From RPQJ01 sp963731105 (GTDB taxonomy: Bacteria; Pseudomonadota; Gammaproteobacteria; Steroidobacterales; Steroidobacteraceae): a stretch of DNA of 64,000 nt. Made by a program: the position numbers and the translations under genes. Location: the NCBI GenBank assembly GCA_963731105.1, contig CAVSUM010000010.1:372001-436000 (forward strand), read 5' to 3'. Shown here in pieces: positions 16,866-30,185 of the stretch; within the stretch, counting starts at the first letter, position 1, and each line of letters starts with the position of its first letter. The notes beneath the pieces are model-generated. The model made no database searches, was not told where the DNA came from, and saw nothing but the letters and a program-made list of their open reading frames with translations.

Positions 16866-17377
16866 ATGATCAGCCAGATGCAGGACTTCGTGACGGAGCA
16901 GATGCAGGCCTTCGCCGGCCAGGCACAGCAGTTCGGCACCGACCCGCTGGCGACGGTGCGCGAAGGCGTGGCGTACTCGGCGGACGGCCTCAAGTCGCTC
17001 GAGCAGCCGGTGCGCGCTGCAGCGCGCTCGGGCGTGCAGCTGGCGTCGCTGTCGCACAAGACCGCACAGGAACTGATCGAGCTGCAGTCGCAGATGATGA
17101 CCGCCGCCCTCGGCGAGATGGCCGAAGGCCTCGAGCGTGCCGCACAGGCGAAGGACCTCGCCGCGCTGGTCAGCGCGCAGGCCGAAGCGTTGCGCCTCAG
17201 CGCCGAGCGCCTCGTCAACGACGCGAATCGTGCGCTGCAGATCTTCACGGCCGCCGGTCGCGGCATGCAGGAGATCAGCGTCGAGACCTATGAGAAGGTT
17301 GCCAGGCCCGCGGCCGAGCACGCCGCGCGCGCGAGCAAGGGCTCGGCGAAGACCACGCGCAAGGCGAAGCGGCCTGA
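16866..17377 (+). CDS. Phasin-family protein (3' end frameshifted)
   Basis: About 170 residues of PHA-granule surface protein: MISQMQDFVTEQMQAFAGQA, then EQPVRAAARSGVQLASLSHKTAQELIELQSQMMTAALGEMAEGLE and AEALRLSAERLVNDANRALQIF. It ends in a short Lys/Arg tail (SAKTTRKAKRP). As read, the frame has no stop until 17666 and would run 255 bases antisense into the next gene. A one-base indel near 17372 brings in TGA at 17375-17377, which I take as the true end. GGAG lies upstream of the ATG. It is a paralogue of the phasin at 5048, with a matching promoter and extra TTGCA dyads. Confidence 0.8.
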
Positions 17378-17411
17378 CACGAGCGTCGGTCGCCGCCAGC
17401 TCGGGCCGACG

Positions 17412-18527
17412 TTAGCCCGGCTTCGCGGCGGCCTTCCAGGCTGCCAGCACGGCTGCCTCCCGCTCGGGCGGCAGACCGGCCTTGAGCTTCTGCCGCTCCG
17501 CTTCCGGGCGCTGCAGGTGCCAGCGCAGGGTATCGGTCACGGTCTCGGCCATCGGCCGGATGGTGAGCCCGGCCTTGGTCGCGCGTGCCGCACTGGTGAG
17601 CGCAAACCCGGCTTCCTCGCCGACCGACGGCGCCCACACCGGCATGTCCGACCACGGCGCGACTGATTGCGCTGCGAGGAACTCCGCGGGCAACCACACC
17701 GCCGACGGTGCTGGCTGCGGATTCACGACCTGGCGAGCGGCCTGCACCGACTCGTCCACGACGTCGCCGATCGTGAAGCGGCCCACCGGCGATAACGCGT
17801 TGAACACACCCGCGATGCGCTGCTCGACGCAGCGAATGGCGAATGCTGCGAGATCGCGCACGTCGACGATCTGCACTGGGTCACTGGGCTTATTGGGTGC
17901 GGCGAATTCCCCGCCGCGCGCCGCTCGTGCCGGCCAGTAGGTGAAGCGGTCGGTGTTGTCATCAGGGCCAACGATCAAGCCCGGCCGCAGGATGGTCGTC
18001 GCCGCCGGCCCATACACCTCACGTGCCGCGGATTCGGACAACGCCTTGAGCGGGCCATAGGTCTCGCCGTCGACCTTCTCGACGGTTGGGTCGGCCAGCT
18101 TGCCGACCGGTGAGTCCTCGTCGTTGGCGGCCGCGAAACTCGCATAGACGGACACGGTCGAGATGAACAGGTAGTGCGGCACCGACTCCTTGAGCAGCTC
18201 GGCACTCAGGCGCACGTGCCGCGGCACGTAGCCGGAGTTGTCGATCACCGCGTCCCATTTGCGGCCCTTCAGGCCGTCGAGCTGGCCGTTGCGGTCGCCC
18301 TGGATGCGCTCCACGCTCGGCAGCACCCCGGGGTTGGTCTTGCCACGATTGAAGAAGGTCAGCGTGTGCCCGCGAGCGAGCGCGTACTCCGCCATGTGCG
18401 GCCCGAGGAAGCGCGTGCCGCCGAGGACCAGGATGCGCAGCGGCTGCTCGGCACGCAGCACGGTCGGCAGCAGCGCGCCGGCGACGGCGGCACCGAGGGC
18501 GGACAGGACGAACTCGCGTCTTTGCAT
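17412..18527 (-). CDS. NAD-dependent epimerase/dehydratase-like protein with Tat-type signal
   Basis: A 371-residue extended short-chain dehydrogenase. The N-terminus MQRREFVLSALGAAVAGALL looks like a twin-arginine signal (RREFVLS then a hydrophobic run). The Rossmann motif is LVLGGTRFLG. An atypical YGPLK corresponds to the YxxxK position, and the family stretch VQIVDVRDLAAFAIRCVE is present. The product and substrate are unknown. An exported member would need cofactor loading before Tat transport, which fits a folded NAD(P) protein. The ATG follows GAGGAG. Confidence 0.78.
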   Translation of the reverse strand: MQRREFVLSALGAAVAGALLPTVLRAEQPLRILVLGGTRFLGPHMAEYALARGHTLTFFNRGKTNPGVLPSVERIQGDRNGQLDGLKGRKWDAVIDNSGYVPRHVRLSAELLKESVPHYLFISTVSVYASFAAANDEDSPVGKLADPTVEKVDGETYGPLKALSESAAREVYGPAATTILRPGLIVGPDDNTDRFTYWPARAARGGEFAAPNKPSDPVQIVDVRDLAAFAIRCVEQRIAGVFNALSPVGRFTIGDVVDESVQAARQVVNPQPAPSAVWLPAEFLAAQSVAPWSDMPVWAPSVGEEAGFALTSAARATKAGLTIRPMAETVTDTLRWHLQRPEAERQKLKAGLPPEREAAVLAAWKAAAKPG

Positions 18528-18550
18528 GCTGGTCTCCTCGGGAGCAGATC

Positions 18551-19702
18551 TCAGTGTAGCGGTGAACCGCGCGGCCAGAGCACCCACATGCGCAGCGGCT
18601 GGCGCATGCGCCCGGCCTGCTCCGCCGCGTCGCCGTCCCAGCCCCAGAAATAATCGGCCCGCACCGCGCCGACGATGGCACTGCCGGTGTCCTGGGCCAG
18701 CACCAGCCGCTGCAGCGGCCGACTCGACAACGGCTCGGTCGTGTCGATCCAGACCGGCGTTCCGTACGGCACGCTGCGTGGATCGATCGCGATCGAACGC
18801 CCTGGCGTCAGCGCCACGCCCTGCGCGCCACGCGGACCGAGCGCGGGATCCGGCAACGGTTCCTCGCGGAAGAATACGTAACGCGGGTTGGCCCACAGCA
18901 GTTCGTTGACGCGCGACGGGTGCAGCTTCGCCCAGGCCTTGATCGCGGGCCATGAGGCCTGGCCCGCCGGCAGCTCACCCTGCGCGATCAACCAGCGCCC
19001 CACCGACTGGTACGGATGGTCGTTGGTACCCGCGTACGCGAGGCGGACCGTTCGCACCCGGCCGTCGGGCTCGGTGACACGCAGCCGGCCGGAGCCCTGG
19101 ATCTGCAGTGCGAGCGCGTCCAGCGGGTCGGCGACGTACGCGATCTCGCGGCCGCGCAGCGCCGCCTGTGCAGGGGGCGCTGTGTCGAGCTGCTGGCGCG
19201 TCCAGTACGGGCGACGCGTCGCAAGGTCTGCCGGAGGTGAATAAAGCGCCACGCGGAACGTGGCGTCGGGCGCGCGGCGCGCGTCGAGCACCGGCTCGTA
19301 GTAGCCGGTGATCAGCCCACTTGCAGCCCCCTCGAGACTTTCGACGCGATACGGCTGCAGGTGGCGCATGAGCCAGTCGCGCAACTGCTCGTCATCACGC
19401 GGCGGCGGGCTTTGCTGCACCTTGCCGCAGAGGACGGTCCACTCGGGCAACGCGCGCTGGCAACTACGCTGCAGCGCCGGCCAGGCGGACTGCACCGCGT
19501 CCACCTTCCAGCCGGGCAACTCCTGCCACGACACGGGCACCCAGCGCGATCGTTCACGGACGACGGTGCCGGGCGACACGGTGGCGGTCGATGGCGGACT
19601 CGGCTTTGGCGGTGGCGTCGTGGTGCACGCAGCGAGAACTGCGAGCATCGCTGCCAGCAGCGCCGGACGGACGGCATGGCTGCGATCCCGAGCGAGCGTC
19701 AT
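18551..19702 (-). CDS. mltA: Membrane-bound lytic murein transglycosylase A
   Basis: A 383-residue lipoprotein (lipobox VLAAC) that cleaves glycan strands of peptidoglycan to 1,6-anhydro ends. The MltA domain shows ASGLITGYYEPVLDARRAP, YVADPLDALALQIQGSGRLRV and YAGTNDHPYQSVGRWLIAQGEL. The C-terminal 3D domain has the catalytic Asp in LVLAQDTGSAIVGAVRADYFWG. The ATG overlaps the stop of the upstream membrane-protein gene (ATGA), so the two are coupled. Confidence 0.93.
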   Translation of the reverse strand: MTLARDRSHAVRPALLAAMLAVLAACTTTPPPKPSPPSTATVSPGTVVRERSRWVPVSWQELPGWKVDAVQSAWPALQRSCQRALPEWTVLCGKVQQSPPPRDDEQLRDWLMRHLQPYRVESLEGAASGLITGYYEPVLDARRAPDATFRVALYSPPADLATRRPYWTRQQLDTAPPAQAALRGREIAYVADPLDALALQIQGSGRLRVTEPDGRVRTVRLAYAGTNDHPYQSVGRWLIAQGELPAGQASWPAIKAWAKLHPSRVNELLWANPRYVFFREEPLPDPALGPRGAQGVALTPGRSIAIDPRSVPYGTPVWIDTTEPLSSRPLQRLVLAQDTGSAIVGAVRADYFWGWDGDAAEQAGRMRQPLRMWVLWPRGSPLH

Positions 19703-20136
19703 GTCGCCACCCCGGCGACGGCACGCAGGGCCAGCAGCACGAGGGTGCCGCCGACCAGCCCGACCAGCAGTGCCACGACGCCGACACCGTAACCCGGCTC
19801 GGGTGTGATGCCGGCCGTCATCAGGCGCTCGCGCTCCGGCTGTTGCCGCTGCCAGTACGCGAAACAGAACCCGAGCGCGACCAGCCGGTAGACGAGTTGC
19901 GATACCAGCGGCACGTGACTCGTGCCCAGGTCGGTCATCGCTTCGCCGAGCAGGCCCGTCTCGGCGAGGACGTAGGCGCCGGCGAGGAACAGGCCGAGGC
20001 CGAACAGCAGCCACGGCAGGTCGCGCTGCAGCCGGCCCATGGCGTGTGCCTGGAGCGCGGCGAAGGCGACCGCCGACAGCGGGCCACCGAACAGCGAGCA
20101 CACGGCAAAGGCGCGGGTTGAATAGAGGCGGGTCAC
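19699..20136 (-). CDS. Four-span membrane protein of unknown function
   Basis: A 145-residue hydrophobic protein with about four spans: AVCSLFGGPLSAVAFAALQA, LPWLLFGLGLFLAGAYVLAE, SQLVYRLVALGFCFAYWQR and VGVVALLVGLVGGTLVLLAL. No family recognised. The start is the first ATG after the upstream gene. It is coupled to mltA by an ATGA overlap, which hints at an envelope role. Confidence 0.6.
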   Translation of the reverse strand: MTRLYSTRAFAVCSLFGGPLSAVAFAALQAHAMGRLQRDLPWLLFGLGLFLAGAYVLAETGLLGEAMTDLGTSHVPLVSQLVYRLVALGFCFAYWQRQQPERERLMTAGITPEPGYGVGVVALLVGLVGGTLVLLALRAVAGVAT

Positions 20137-20148
20137 GGGGCGAGCAGA

Positions 20149-21258
20149 CTAGGCGATCCCCAGCAGCGTCGCCACATCGTCGGCGATGGCGAGCGCGGCC
20201 GTCAGGCCCGGCGACTCGATGCCGTACAGGTTCACGAGGCCCGGCCAGCCGTGTGCCGCGGGACCCTGGATGCAGAAGTCCGCAGCCGGCTCGCCTGGAG
20301 CGGCGAGCTTCGGGCGGATGCCCGCGTAGCCCGGTTGCAGGCGCGTTGCATCCAGGTCCGGGTAGTAACGACGGATCGCCGACGCGAAGGCCTCCCGCCG
20401 CGTCCCGTCGACCGAATAGTCGATGGCGCTGACCCACTCGACGTCGGGCCCGAATCGCACGCCGCCCGCGAGGTCGAGCGTGACATGGATGCCGAGCCCG
20501 GCGCTGCTCGCGACTGGATAGACGAGGTGGTTGAACGGCGCGCGGCCCTGCAGCGTGAAGTACTGGCCCTTCGCCAGGTACAGGGGCGGGATGGTGTCGG
20601 CATCGAGACCTTCGAGCCGGTGCGCGAGCGACTGTGCGTGCAGACCCGCAGCGTTGACCAGTAATCGCGTGGTGAATTCACTGTGAGTCTCGTCGTGCCG
20701 AACGCGCACGACGTGCGCATTCCGCACCAGTCGGGCGCCCACGACCTCGGCACGACACGCGAGCGTGCCGCGCTGTGACTCGAGGTCGCCGAGCAGGGCC
20801 TGCATCAGCTCATGGCTGCTCACGATGCCGGTCGAGGGCGACCAGAGCGCGGCCGTGCAGCGGACCGCTGGCTCGAGCGCTGCCACCGCCACCGGCGTCA
20901 GCCACTCGAGGTCTCTGACACCGTTGCGCCGCGCAGTGTCGGCGTAGCCCTGCAGCGTCGCGCTCTCCTCATCCGTCGTCGCGATCACGAGCTTGCCGCA
21001 GCAACGGTGGGCCACGCCACGGTCGCGACAATACTGATACAGCTGCTCGCGGCCTCGCACGCAGAGCCGCGCCTTGAGCGAGCCTGGCGCGTAGTAGAGG
21101 CCGGCGTGGATCACCTCGGAGTTGCGGCTGCTCGTCTCAGTGCCCGGCGCAGTGCCACGCTCCAGCACGAGCGTTTCGAGTCCCGCCAACGCCAGCCGCC
21201 GTGCCACGGCCAGGCCGATGACCCCGGCGCCGACGACGATGCAGTCCACGTGCTCCAT
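20149..21258 (-). CDS. FAD-dependent oxidoreductase, L-2-hydroxyglutarate oxidase-like
   Basis: A 369-residue DAO-family flavoprotein. The N-terminal dinucleotide motif is CIVVGAGVIGLAVARRLA, then TLVLERGTAPGTETSSRNSEVIHAGLYY, a block shared with LhgO/L2HGDH. Further matches are LLVNAAGLHAQSLAHRL, PPLYLAKGQYFTLQG and the C-terminal GYAGIRPKL...GLVNLYGIESPGLTAALAIAD. It probably oxidises L-2-hydroxyglutarate to 2-oxoglutarate; related 2-hydroxyacids are possible. The ATG at 21267 is an alternative start. Neither start has a clear ribosome binding site. Confidence 0.82.
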   Translation of the reverse strand: MEHVDCIVVGAGVIGLAVARRLALAGLETLVLERGTAPGTETSSRNSEVIHAGLYYAPGSLKARLCVRGREQLYQYCRDRGVAHRCCGKLVIATTDEESATLQGYADTARRNGVRDLEWLTPVAVAALEPAVRCTAALWSPSTGIVSSHELMQALLGDLESQRGTLACRAEVVGARLVRNAHVVRVRHDETHSEFTTRLLVNAAGLHAQSLAHRLEGLDADTIPPLYLAKGQYFTLQGRAPFNHLVYPVASSAGLGIHVTLDLAGGVRFGPDVEWVSAIDYSVDGTRREAFASAIRRYYPDLDATRLQPGYAGIRPKLAAPGEPAADFCIQGPAAHGWPGLVNLYGIESPGLTAALAIADDVATLLGIA

Positions 21259-21278
21259 CGGTAGCATCGTCGGGCCGT

Positions 21279-22178
21279 TCAGGCCGGGGCCGATTCCCTC
21301 TCGACCCTGTCGAAGAACACGCAGCCGCCCCCATGCTTCTTGGCGCGGTACATGGCAGTGTCGGCGCACTGGATCAGTTCATCGCCGGTAGCGCCATCGA
21401 GCGGGTAGACGGCAATTCCTATGCTGGCGTTGACGACAAACTGCCGACTGCCAACCGCGATGGGATTGGCGATATTGGTGGCGACCAGACCGGCGATTCG
21501 TTCGATGTTCTCCTTGCCTTGCGGATTCACCAACAGGTAGAGGAACTCATCGCCGCCATTGCGGCACAACGTATCTTCAGCGCGCGAGTGCAGCTCCAGA
21601 CGCCTTGCCAGCTCCTTCAAGACTGAATCGCCTGCGGCATGCCCGTGCGTGTCGTTGATTTTCTTGAAGCCATCGAGATCGAGGAACATGACGGCCAGCG
21701 TCCAGTCGTGGCGCCGGGCGAGAGATATCGCATTCGAAAGCCGATCGTCGAACAGGTCACGATTGGGCAGTCCGGTCATGGAGTCGTGCAACGCGCGTCG
21801 TCGGGCATCTCGTTCTTCCTGCTGGGAAATCGCCAAGGCCGCCTGCGTATCCGCGAGCATTTCCCTGGACTCGGTCAACGCGATCTCGGTCTGTGCGAGA
21901 TCTTCGATCCCCTGGGCCAGGGTTTCGGTCACTTCATGGAGGTCGTCGGCGCATTCCTGCACCTTGCTTTCGACGGTCGTGCCAACCTGTAACGTCTGGT
22001 GCGCCGACAGCGTGGTCGTGCCGCCGGCGATCTGTGCCTTGACGATTTCATTGGCGGTAGCCAGGTCGTCCGCGCAGGTTTCCACCTTTGCCTTCACCTC
22101 GTGGCTTTGCTCCAACGCCAGGTCCAGGGCATCGGGTGCATCCGCACGGTTTGTCTTTGCAACCCGATCCGATGTCAT
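21279..22178 (-). CDS. Diguanylate cyclase (GGDEF) with N-terminal coiled coil
   Basis: A 299-residue soluble protein. Residues about 20-130 are helical, with a repeated ETCADDL/QECADDL motif, and end in a coiled coil leading to the GGDEF domain (HDSMTGLPNRDLFDDRLSNAI). The active-site GGDEF is intact (CRNGGDEFLYLL), and RAED sits five residues before it, matching the RxxD inhibitory site. It should make cyclic di-GMP with product inhibition. The ATG at 22178 follows AAGGA. It is divergent from the Crp-family gene across 158 bases. Confidence 0.9.
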   Translation of the reverse strand: MTSDRVAKTNRADAPDALDLALEQSHEVKAKVETCADDLATANEIVKAQIAGGTTTLSAHQTLQVGTTVESKVQECADDLHEVTETLAQGIEDLAQTEIALTESREMLADTQAALAISQQEERDARRRALHDSMTGLPNRDLFDDRLSNAISLARRHDWTLAVMFLDLDGFKKINDTHGHAAGDSVLKELARRLELHSRAEDTLCRNGGDEFLYLLVNPQGKENIERIAGLVATNIANPIAVGSRQFVVNASIGIAVYPLDGATGDELIQCADTAMYRAKKHGGGCVFFDRVERESAPA

Positions 22179-22336
22179 GTCATTCCTTCGCGGGACTTGC
22201 TGCGGTACGCCTGGCAAGTGTGCCAAGAGCGCCGGCGGTCCTGCGTACGTTACCGCACCGAATTACAGAATCACCGCTGTTAGGCTTTACCGCCATGGGG
22301 CGGGGCATCGTCCACACCCCCAGGCAGGAGTGTCGA

Positions 22337-23152
22337 ATGTCTGCGAAGCCCGAGCCCCGACAAAACCACCTGCTGGCTGCCCTGTCGCCAGAGGTCCAAG
22401 CCCGTCTGTTCCCTTACCTGGAGCTGGTGCCGCTGAAATTGCGGTCCGTGATGTATGAGTCCGGCCGTCCGATGCGACATGTCTATTTTCCGACGGATGC
22501 CATCATCTCGCTGCAGTACGTGATGGAGAACGGCGCATCGACCGCGATACTGGTCGTGGGCAACGAGGGGCTGATGGGCATCTCGTTGTTCATGGGCGGG
22601 GAGAGCACGCCGAACCGTTCGCTGGTGCAGAGCGCCGGCCACGCCTATCGCCTTCCCCGAAGGCGGGTGAAGGAGGAGTTCAGCCGCCACGGACAACTGC
22701 TGGTACTGATGCTGCGCTACACGCAGGCCCTGATCACGCAGATGGCCCAGACCGCGGTCTGCAACCGGCATCATTCGATCGACCAGCAGCTGTGTCGCTG
22801 GTTGCTGCTGTCGATGGATCGCCTGCAAGGCAGTCGTCTGACGATGACCCAGGAGTTCATCAGCAACATGCTCGGGGTCCGCCGCGAAGGGGTGACCCAG
22901 GCCGCCTCCAAACTTCAGCAACTGGGCGTGATCTCCTACAAGCGCGGACTGATCACGGTGCTGGACCGGCCGCGACTCGAAGACTTGAGTTGCGAGTGTT
23001 ACGGGGTGGTCAGGAAGGAAACCGATCTGTTGCTGGCCTACCTGCCGCAGCGGCAGGTAATCCGCAACAGCGACGCCATTCCGACGGTGACACTGCCGAC
23101 GTCGGACACTGCGAAAGTCGTTGTTCCGGAACAGCGCGCCCAGGCAGGTTGA
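22337..23152 (+). CDS. Crp/Fnr-family transcriptional regulator
   Basis: A 271-residue protein with an N-terminal cyclic-nucleotide-binding fold (VMYESGRPMRHVYFPTDAIISLQYVMENG...VVGNEGLMGISLFMGGES) and a C-terminal winged helix (LTMTQEFISNMLGVRREGVTQAASKLQQLGVI). The canonical cAMP-binding RxS is absent and there are no Fnr-type N-terminal cysteines, so the ligand is unknown. The start ATG has AGGAG 7 bases upstream. It is divergent from the GGDEF gene, which may be a target or functional partner (inference). Confidence 0.88.
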   Translation: MSAKPEPRQNHLLAALSPEVQARLFPYLELVPLKLRSVMYESGRPMRHVYFPTDAIISLQYVMENGASTAILVVGNEGLMGISLFMGGESTPNRSLVQSAGHAYRLPRRRVKEEFSRHGQLLVLMLRYTQALITQMAQTAVCNRHHSIDQQLCRWLLLSMDRLQGSRLTMTQEFISNMLGVRREGVTQAASKLQQLGVISYKRGLITVLDRPRLEDLSCECYGVVRKETDLLLAYLPQRQVIRNSDAIPTVTLPTSDTAKVVVPEQRAQAG

Positions 23153-23196
23153 GGCGCGGGCGAACTTCCGCGGCCTCTGACTCGCTGTAGCCCGAC

Positions 23197-23235
23197 AAAA
23201 AAGGGCCCGGTGACAGGGGGGGATGTCACCGGGCC
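23197..23235 (-). terminator. Intrinsic terminator of the antiporter gene
   Basis: A 12-bp perfect stem (GGCCCGGTGACA / TGTCACCGGGCC) with an 8-base loop is followed on the minus strand by C and six T. It lies about 145 bases after the antiporter stop. The opposite strand lacks a T-run, so it acts leftward only. Confidence 0.75.
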
Positions 23236-23380
23236 ACTCTGTGAGCACCCGACGGGTGGGCTGTCGAGAACTCTGGGGGCATGATCGTTGAGCGGATGGA
23301 TGCGGTCTGTGCGGAAACGTACACAGATCGATCCCATTGCCGACGGCGCCGTAAGGGCTCGGCTTCGAGTGGGGAGACCA

Positions 23381-24622
23381 TCAAATCCGTATACGGTCGA
23401 GCCAGCGCATCGCAGGTGTGGCGCTGATGCCGTGTACCACGACAGACACGAGCACGACGAGGCCTGTGATCGCCCAGAGTCGCTCACTTGATGCAAATTG
23501 GCCGTGATTGACGCCGTAGGCGATGTAATAAAACGATCCGATACCGCGAATGCCGAAGAAGGCGATGAGGCCGCGCTCTCTGGCGGGATGTCCAGATGCA
23601 ATGAGTGATATCCATCCCGCCACCGGCCGGATCAAAAGGACAATGACCAGCGCGGCCAGGCAATCGGTCCAGGTCAGGTTGGCGAACAGCCCCGTCGCAA
23701 TGGCCCCGCCGAACAAGACCAGCACGAGCATCATCAACAGACGTTCCATCTGTTCGGAAAAATCGTGCAAGGCTTCGTGATATTCGTGATTCCTTTCGGT
23801 ATCGCGCAGCACGAGAGCGGCGACAAACACAGCGAGGAACCCATAGCCGTGGCAGATCTCCGCACTCGTATAAGCCACGAAGGTCGCACCGATGGCGACC
23901 AGGCCATCGCGTGCCCCCGATAGCTTCGAGCGCGACCGGCCGAAGGTGAGCCAGCCCAGACCGCGTCCCACGAGCCATCCAATGCCGACACCGGCGCAAA
24001 CCCGCCAGAAGACATCAACCAGAAGCCAGCCGCCGAAACTTGAGACGCTTGGCCACGCGCCCGATGACGCTGCGGCCAATCCCAAAAGCAGCGCAAGATG
24101 CACAAAGGGAAACGCGAGTCCGTCATTGAGGCCAGCTTCAGAGGTCAGCGCAAACCTGACCTCATCCTCCCCTCCCGAGCGTGGCTTGCCGACTTGCACA
24201 TCGGAAGCGAGAACCGGGTCTGTCGGCGCCAGCGACGCGCCAAGCAACAGCGCCATCGCCACCGGAAGATCGAGTGCATAGACGGCGAGGAGTGTGACCG
24301 CGAGGATCGTTATCGGCATCGCGACGCCGAGCAGCCGCCAGGTTGTCGCCCATGCACGCAGGCCAATCTGGCGGTCGATCTTCAGGCCTGCCCCCATCAG
24401 GGAGATGATGACGACCGCCTCGCAGAGCCTTTCAACGATGGTGTCGTAGGTGCGTGGGTCAGGATCGAACTGCAGCCAACCGAGCGCAAAAATGGCAACG
24501 CCCAGGCCCACACACACGATCGACAGTGACAACGGTATCGTTTTGAGTGCGAGCGGAAGCCATGCCACCAACAGCACGATGACACCCAGCCCCAACAGAA
24601 AAGTGATGTATGGATCAAGCAT
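23381..24622 (-). CDS. Monovalent cation:proton antiporter (CPA1/NhaP-like)
   Basis: A 413-residue membrane protein with about 12 spans. Core features are SLMGAGLKIDRQIG, the unwound-helix block LLGASLAPTDPVLASDVQVG and LTSEAGLNDGLAFPFVHLALLL with the ND ion-binding pair. It exchanges Na+ or K+ for protons. Its ATG overlaps the end of the upstream symporter gene by 8 bases. Base composition from about 21.3 to 24.6 kb looks less GC-rich than the neighbours, which could mean a different history. Confidence 0.87.
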   Translation of the reverse strand: MLDPYITFLLGLGVIVLLVAWLPLALKTIPLSLSIVCVGLGVAIFALGWLQFDPDPRTYDTIVERLCEAVVIISLMGAGLKIDRQIGLRAWATTWRLLGVAMPITILAVTLLAVYALDLPVAMALLLGASLAPTDPVLASDVQVGKPRSGGEDEVRFALTSEAGLNDGLAFPFVHLALLLGLAAASSGAWPSVSSFGGWLLVDVFWRVCAGVGIGWLVGRGLGWLTFGRSRSKLSGARDGLVAIGATFVAYTSAEICHGYGFLAVFVAALVLRDTERNHEYHEALHDFSEQMERLLMMLVLVLFGGAIATGLFANLTWTDCLAALVIVLLIRPVAGWISLIASGHPARERGLIAFFGIRGIGSFYYIAYGVNHGQFASSERLWAITGLVVLVSVVVHGISATPAMRWLDRIRI

Positions 24623-25962
24623 CGGCGCGGGTGCGGCCCGTGCGACAGGCGAGCCGGCGCGCAAGCACGCTGTGCGCACGTCGATCGAGCGGATAGCGCC
24701 AGGCCAGCACCAGCATCGGCACGAGCAGCAGGCACGGCCAGGCGACGAACGCGACCTTGAGCCCGAACGCCGCGTCGGGCGTAATCTCGCGCTGGGCGTC
24801 GAATCCGAACAGCGTCGGGATCGCGAGCGCGACCGCGCCGCCCACGCCCTGGTTCAGCTTGGTGACGATCGCCTGGAAGGAGAAGAAGATCGCCGCGCGC
24901 TGCTGTCGGTTGCGCCAGACGTCGTAGTCGACCACGTCGGCGAGCAGCGACGGCAGCGCGATCGACGAGAGACCGAGGAAGAAGCCGAAGCACGCCATGA
25001 TTGCCGCCATCGGCGCGAGCGCGCCGGTCCCGGGCTCTAGCCCCAGCACCGCGAGCAGCGTCAGGATCATTCCGGCGGCGGCAATGCTCCACGCGCGGTG
25101 CTTCTCGACGCGCCGCATGACCCGGAGCCACACCGGCATGCCGAGCGCCATCGCAAGCGTCATGGGCAGCGCGATCTGCGGCACCTTGTCGCCGAGCCCC
25201 AGGTAACGGCTGGCGTAGATCACGAACAGGCTCGCCACGGCACCGGTGGCGAGCCCGAACAGCACCTGCGTGGCGAGGAAGTAGCGCAGCGGCGGCGTCT
25301 CGACGAGCGCCCGGTACAGGTCGCGCGGCTGCAGCCGCCGCGGCGCCGTCGCGCCGTGCGGGCTCCGCTACGGCACGGCACATGAGCAGCACGGCGAGCG
25401 GCAGGCCGACGATGATGAACCCGGCGATCGTCCGCATGACCTCGGGCGTGAATTTCGAGCCGCCGCCGAGCAGCAGCATCGGCGAGACCATGAACAGCAC
25501 GCCGCCCGCGAAACCGAGCAGTTGCCGCCACAGCGCGATGCGCGATCGCTCGTCGTAGTCGCTGGAGAGTTCCGCCGCCATCGCCGTGTGCGGGATCTCG
25601 ACCAGCGTCCAGCCGAGCGTCACCACGAGGTACCACGCCAACAGATGGCCGGGACCGGCGCTGGCCGACGGGTTGTAGAGAAACCAGGCTCCGGCCGCGA
25701 CGACGACGGCACCCGCAATCATCCAGGGCTTGCGTCGTCCGGAGCGGTCGGAAAGGTAGCCGATCAGCGGATCGGTGAGCCCGTCGAACAGCCGTGCCAC
25801 CAGCGTGGCGGTGGCGAGGCCCGCGAGCGTTACGGCCGTGTGGTCGAGGTAGAAGTTCGGCAGCACGGCCGCCGTGGGGGACATCAGCATCGACAGCGGC
25901 AGATTCACCAGGCCGAACGCGATCAGCAGCGGCGCAGGCAGGCGGGACGTCGACGGTAGCAT
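24615..25962 (-). CDS. MelB-like (GPH family) sugar:cation symporter, frameshifted
   Basis: About 449 residues with 12 spans. The N-terminal half has the GPH signature DGLTDPLIGYLSDRSGRRKPW and VEIPHTAMAAELSSDYDERSR. The C-terminal half has FLGLSSIALPSLLADVVDYDVWRN and FFSFQAIVTKLNQGVGGAVAL. The halves are in different frames. A one-base insertion at about 25340-25365, in a run of GC-rich codons, explains the break. The substrate is unknown: GPH members carry sugars or glycosides with H+ or Na+. The start is ATG at 25962 or GTG at 25968, both without a clear ribosome binding site. Confidence 0.8.
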
Positions 25963-26002
25963 CACCAACCAGCTGCGTGGCGACGACTACAACCGCATCT
26001 GA

Positions 26003-30157
<4,155 letters not shown>

Positions 30158-30185
30158 GGGATACCTGGGGCAAGTGGACGCGAAA

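Noticed and set aside
17378..17666. Phasin reading frame extending 290 bases antisense into the epimerase gene
   Set aside because: The extra residues are low-complexity Gly/Arg/Leu antisense translation, and a stop appears at 17375 in the next frame after the natural Lys-rich tail.
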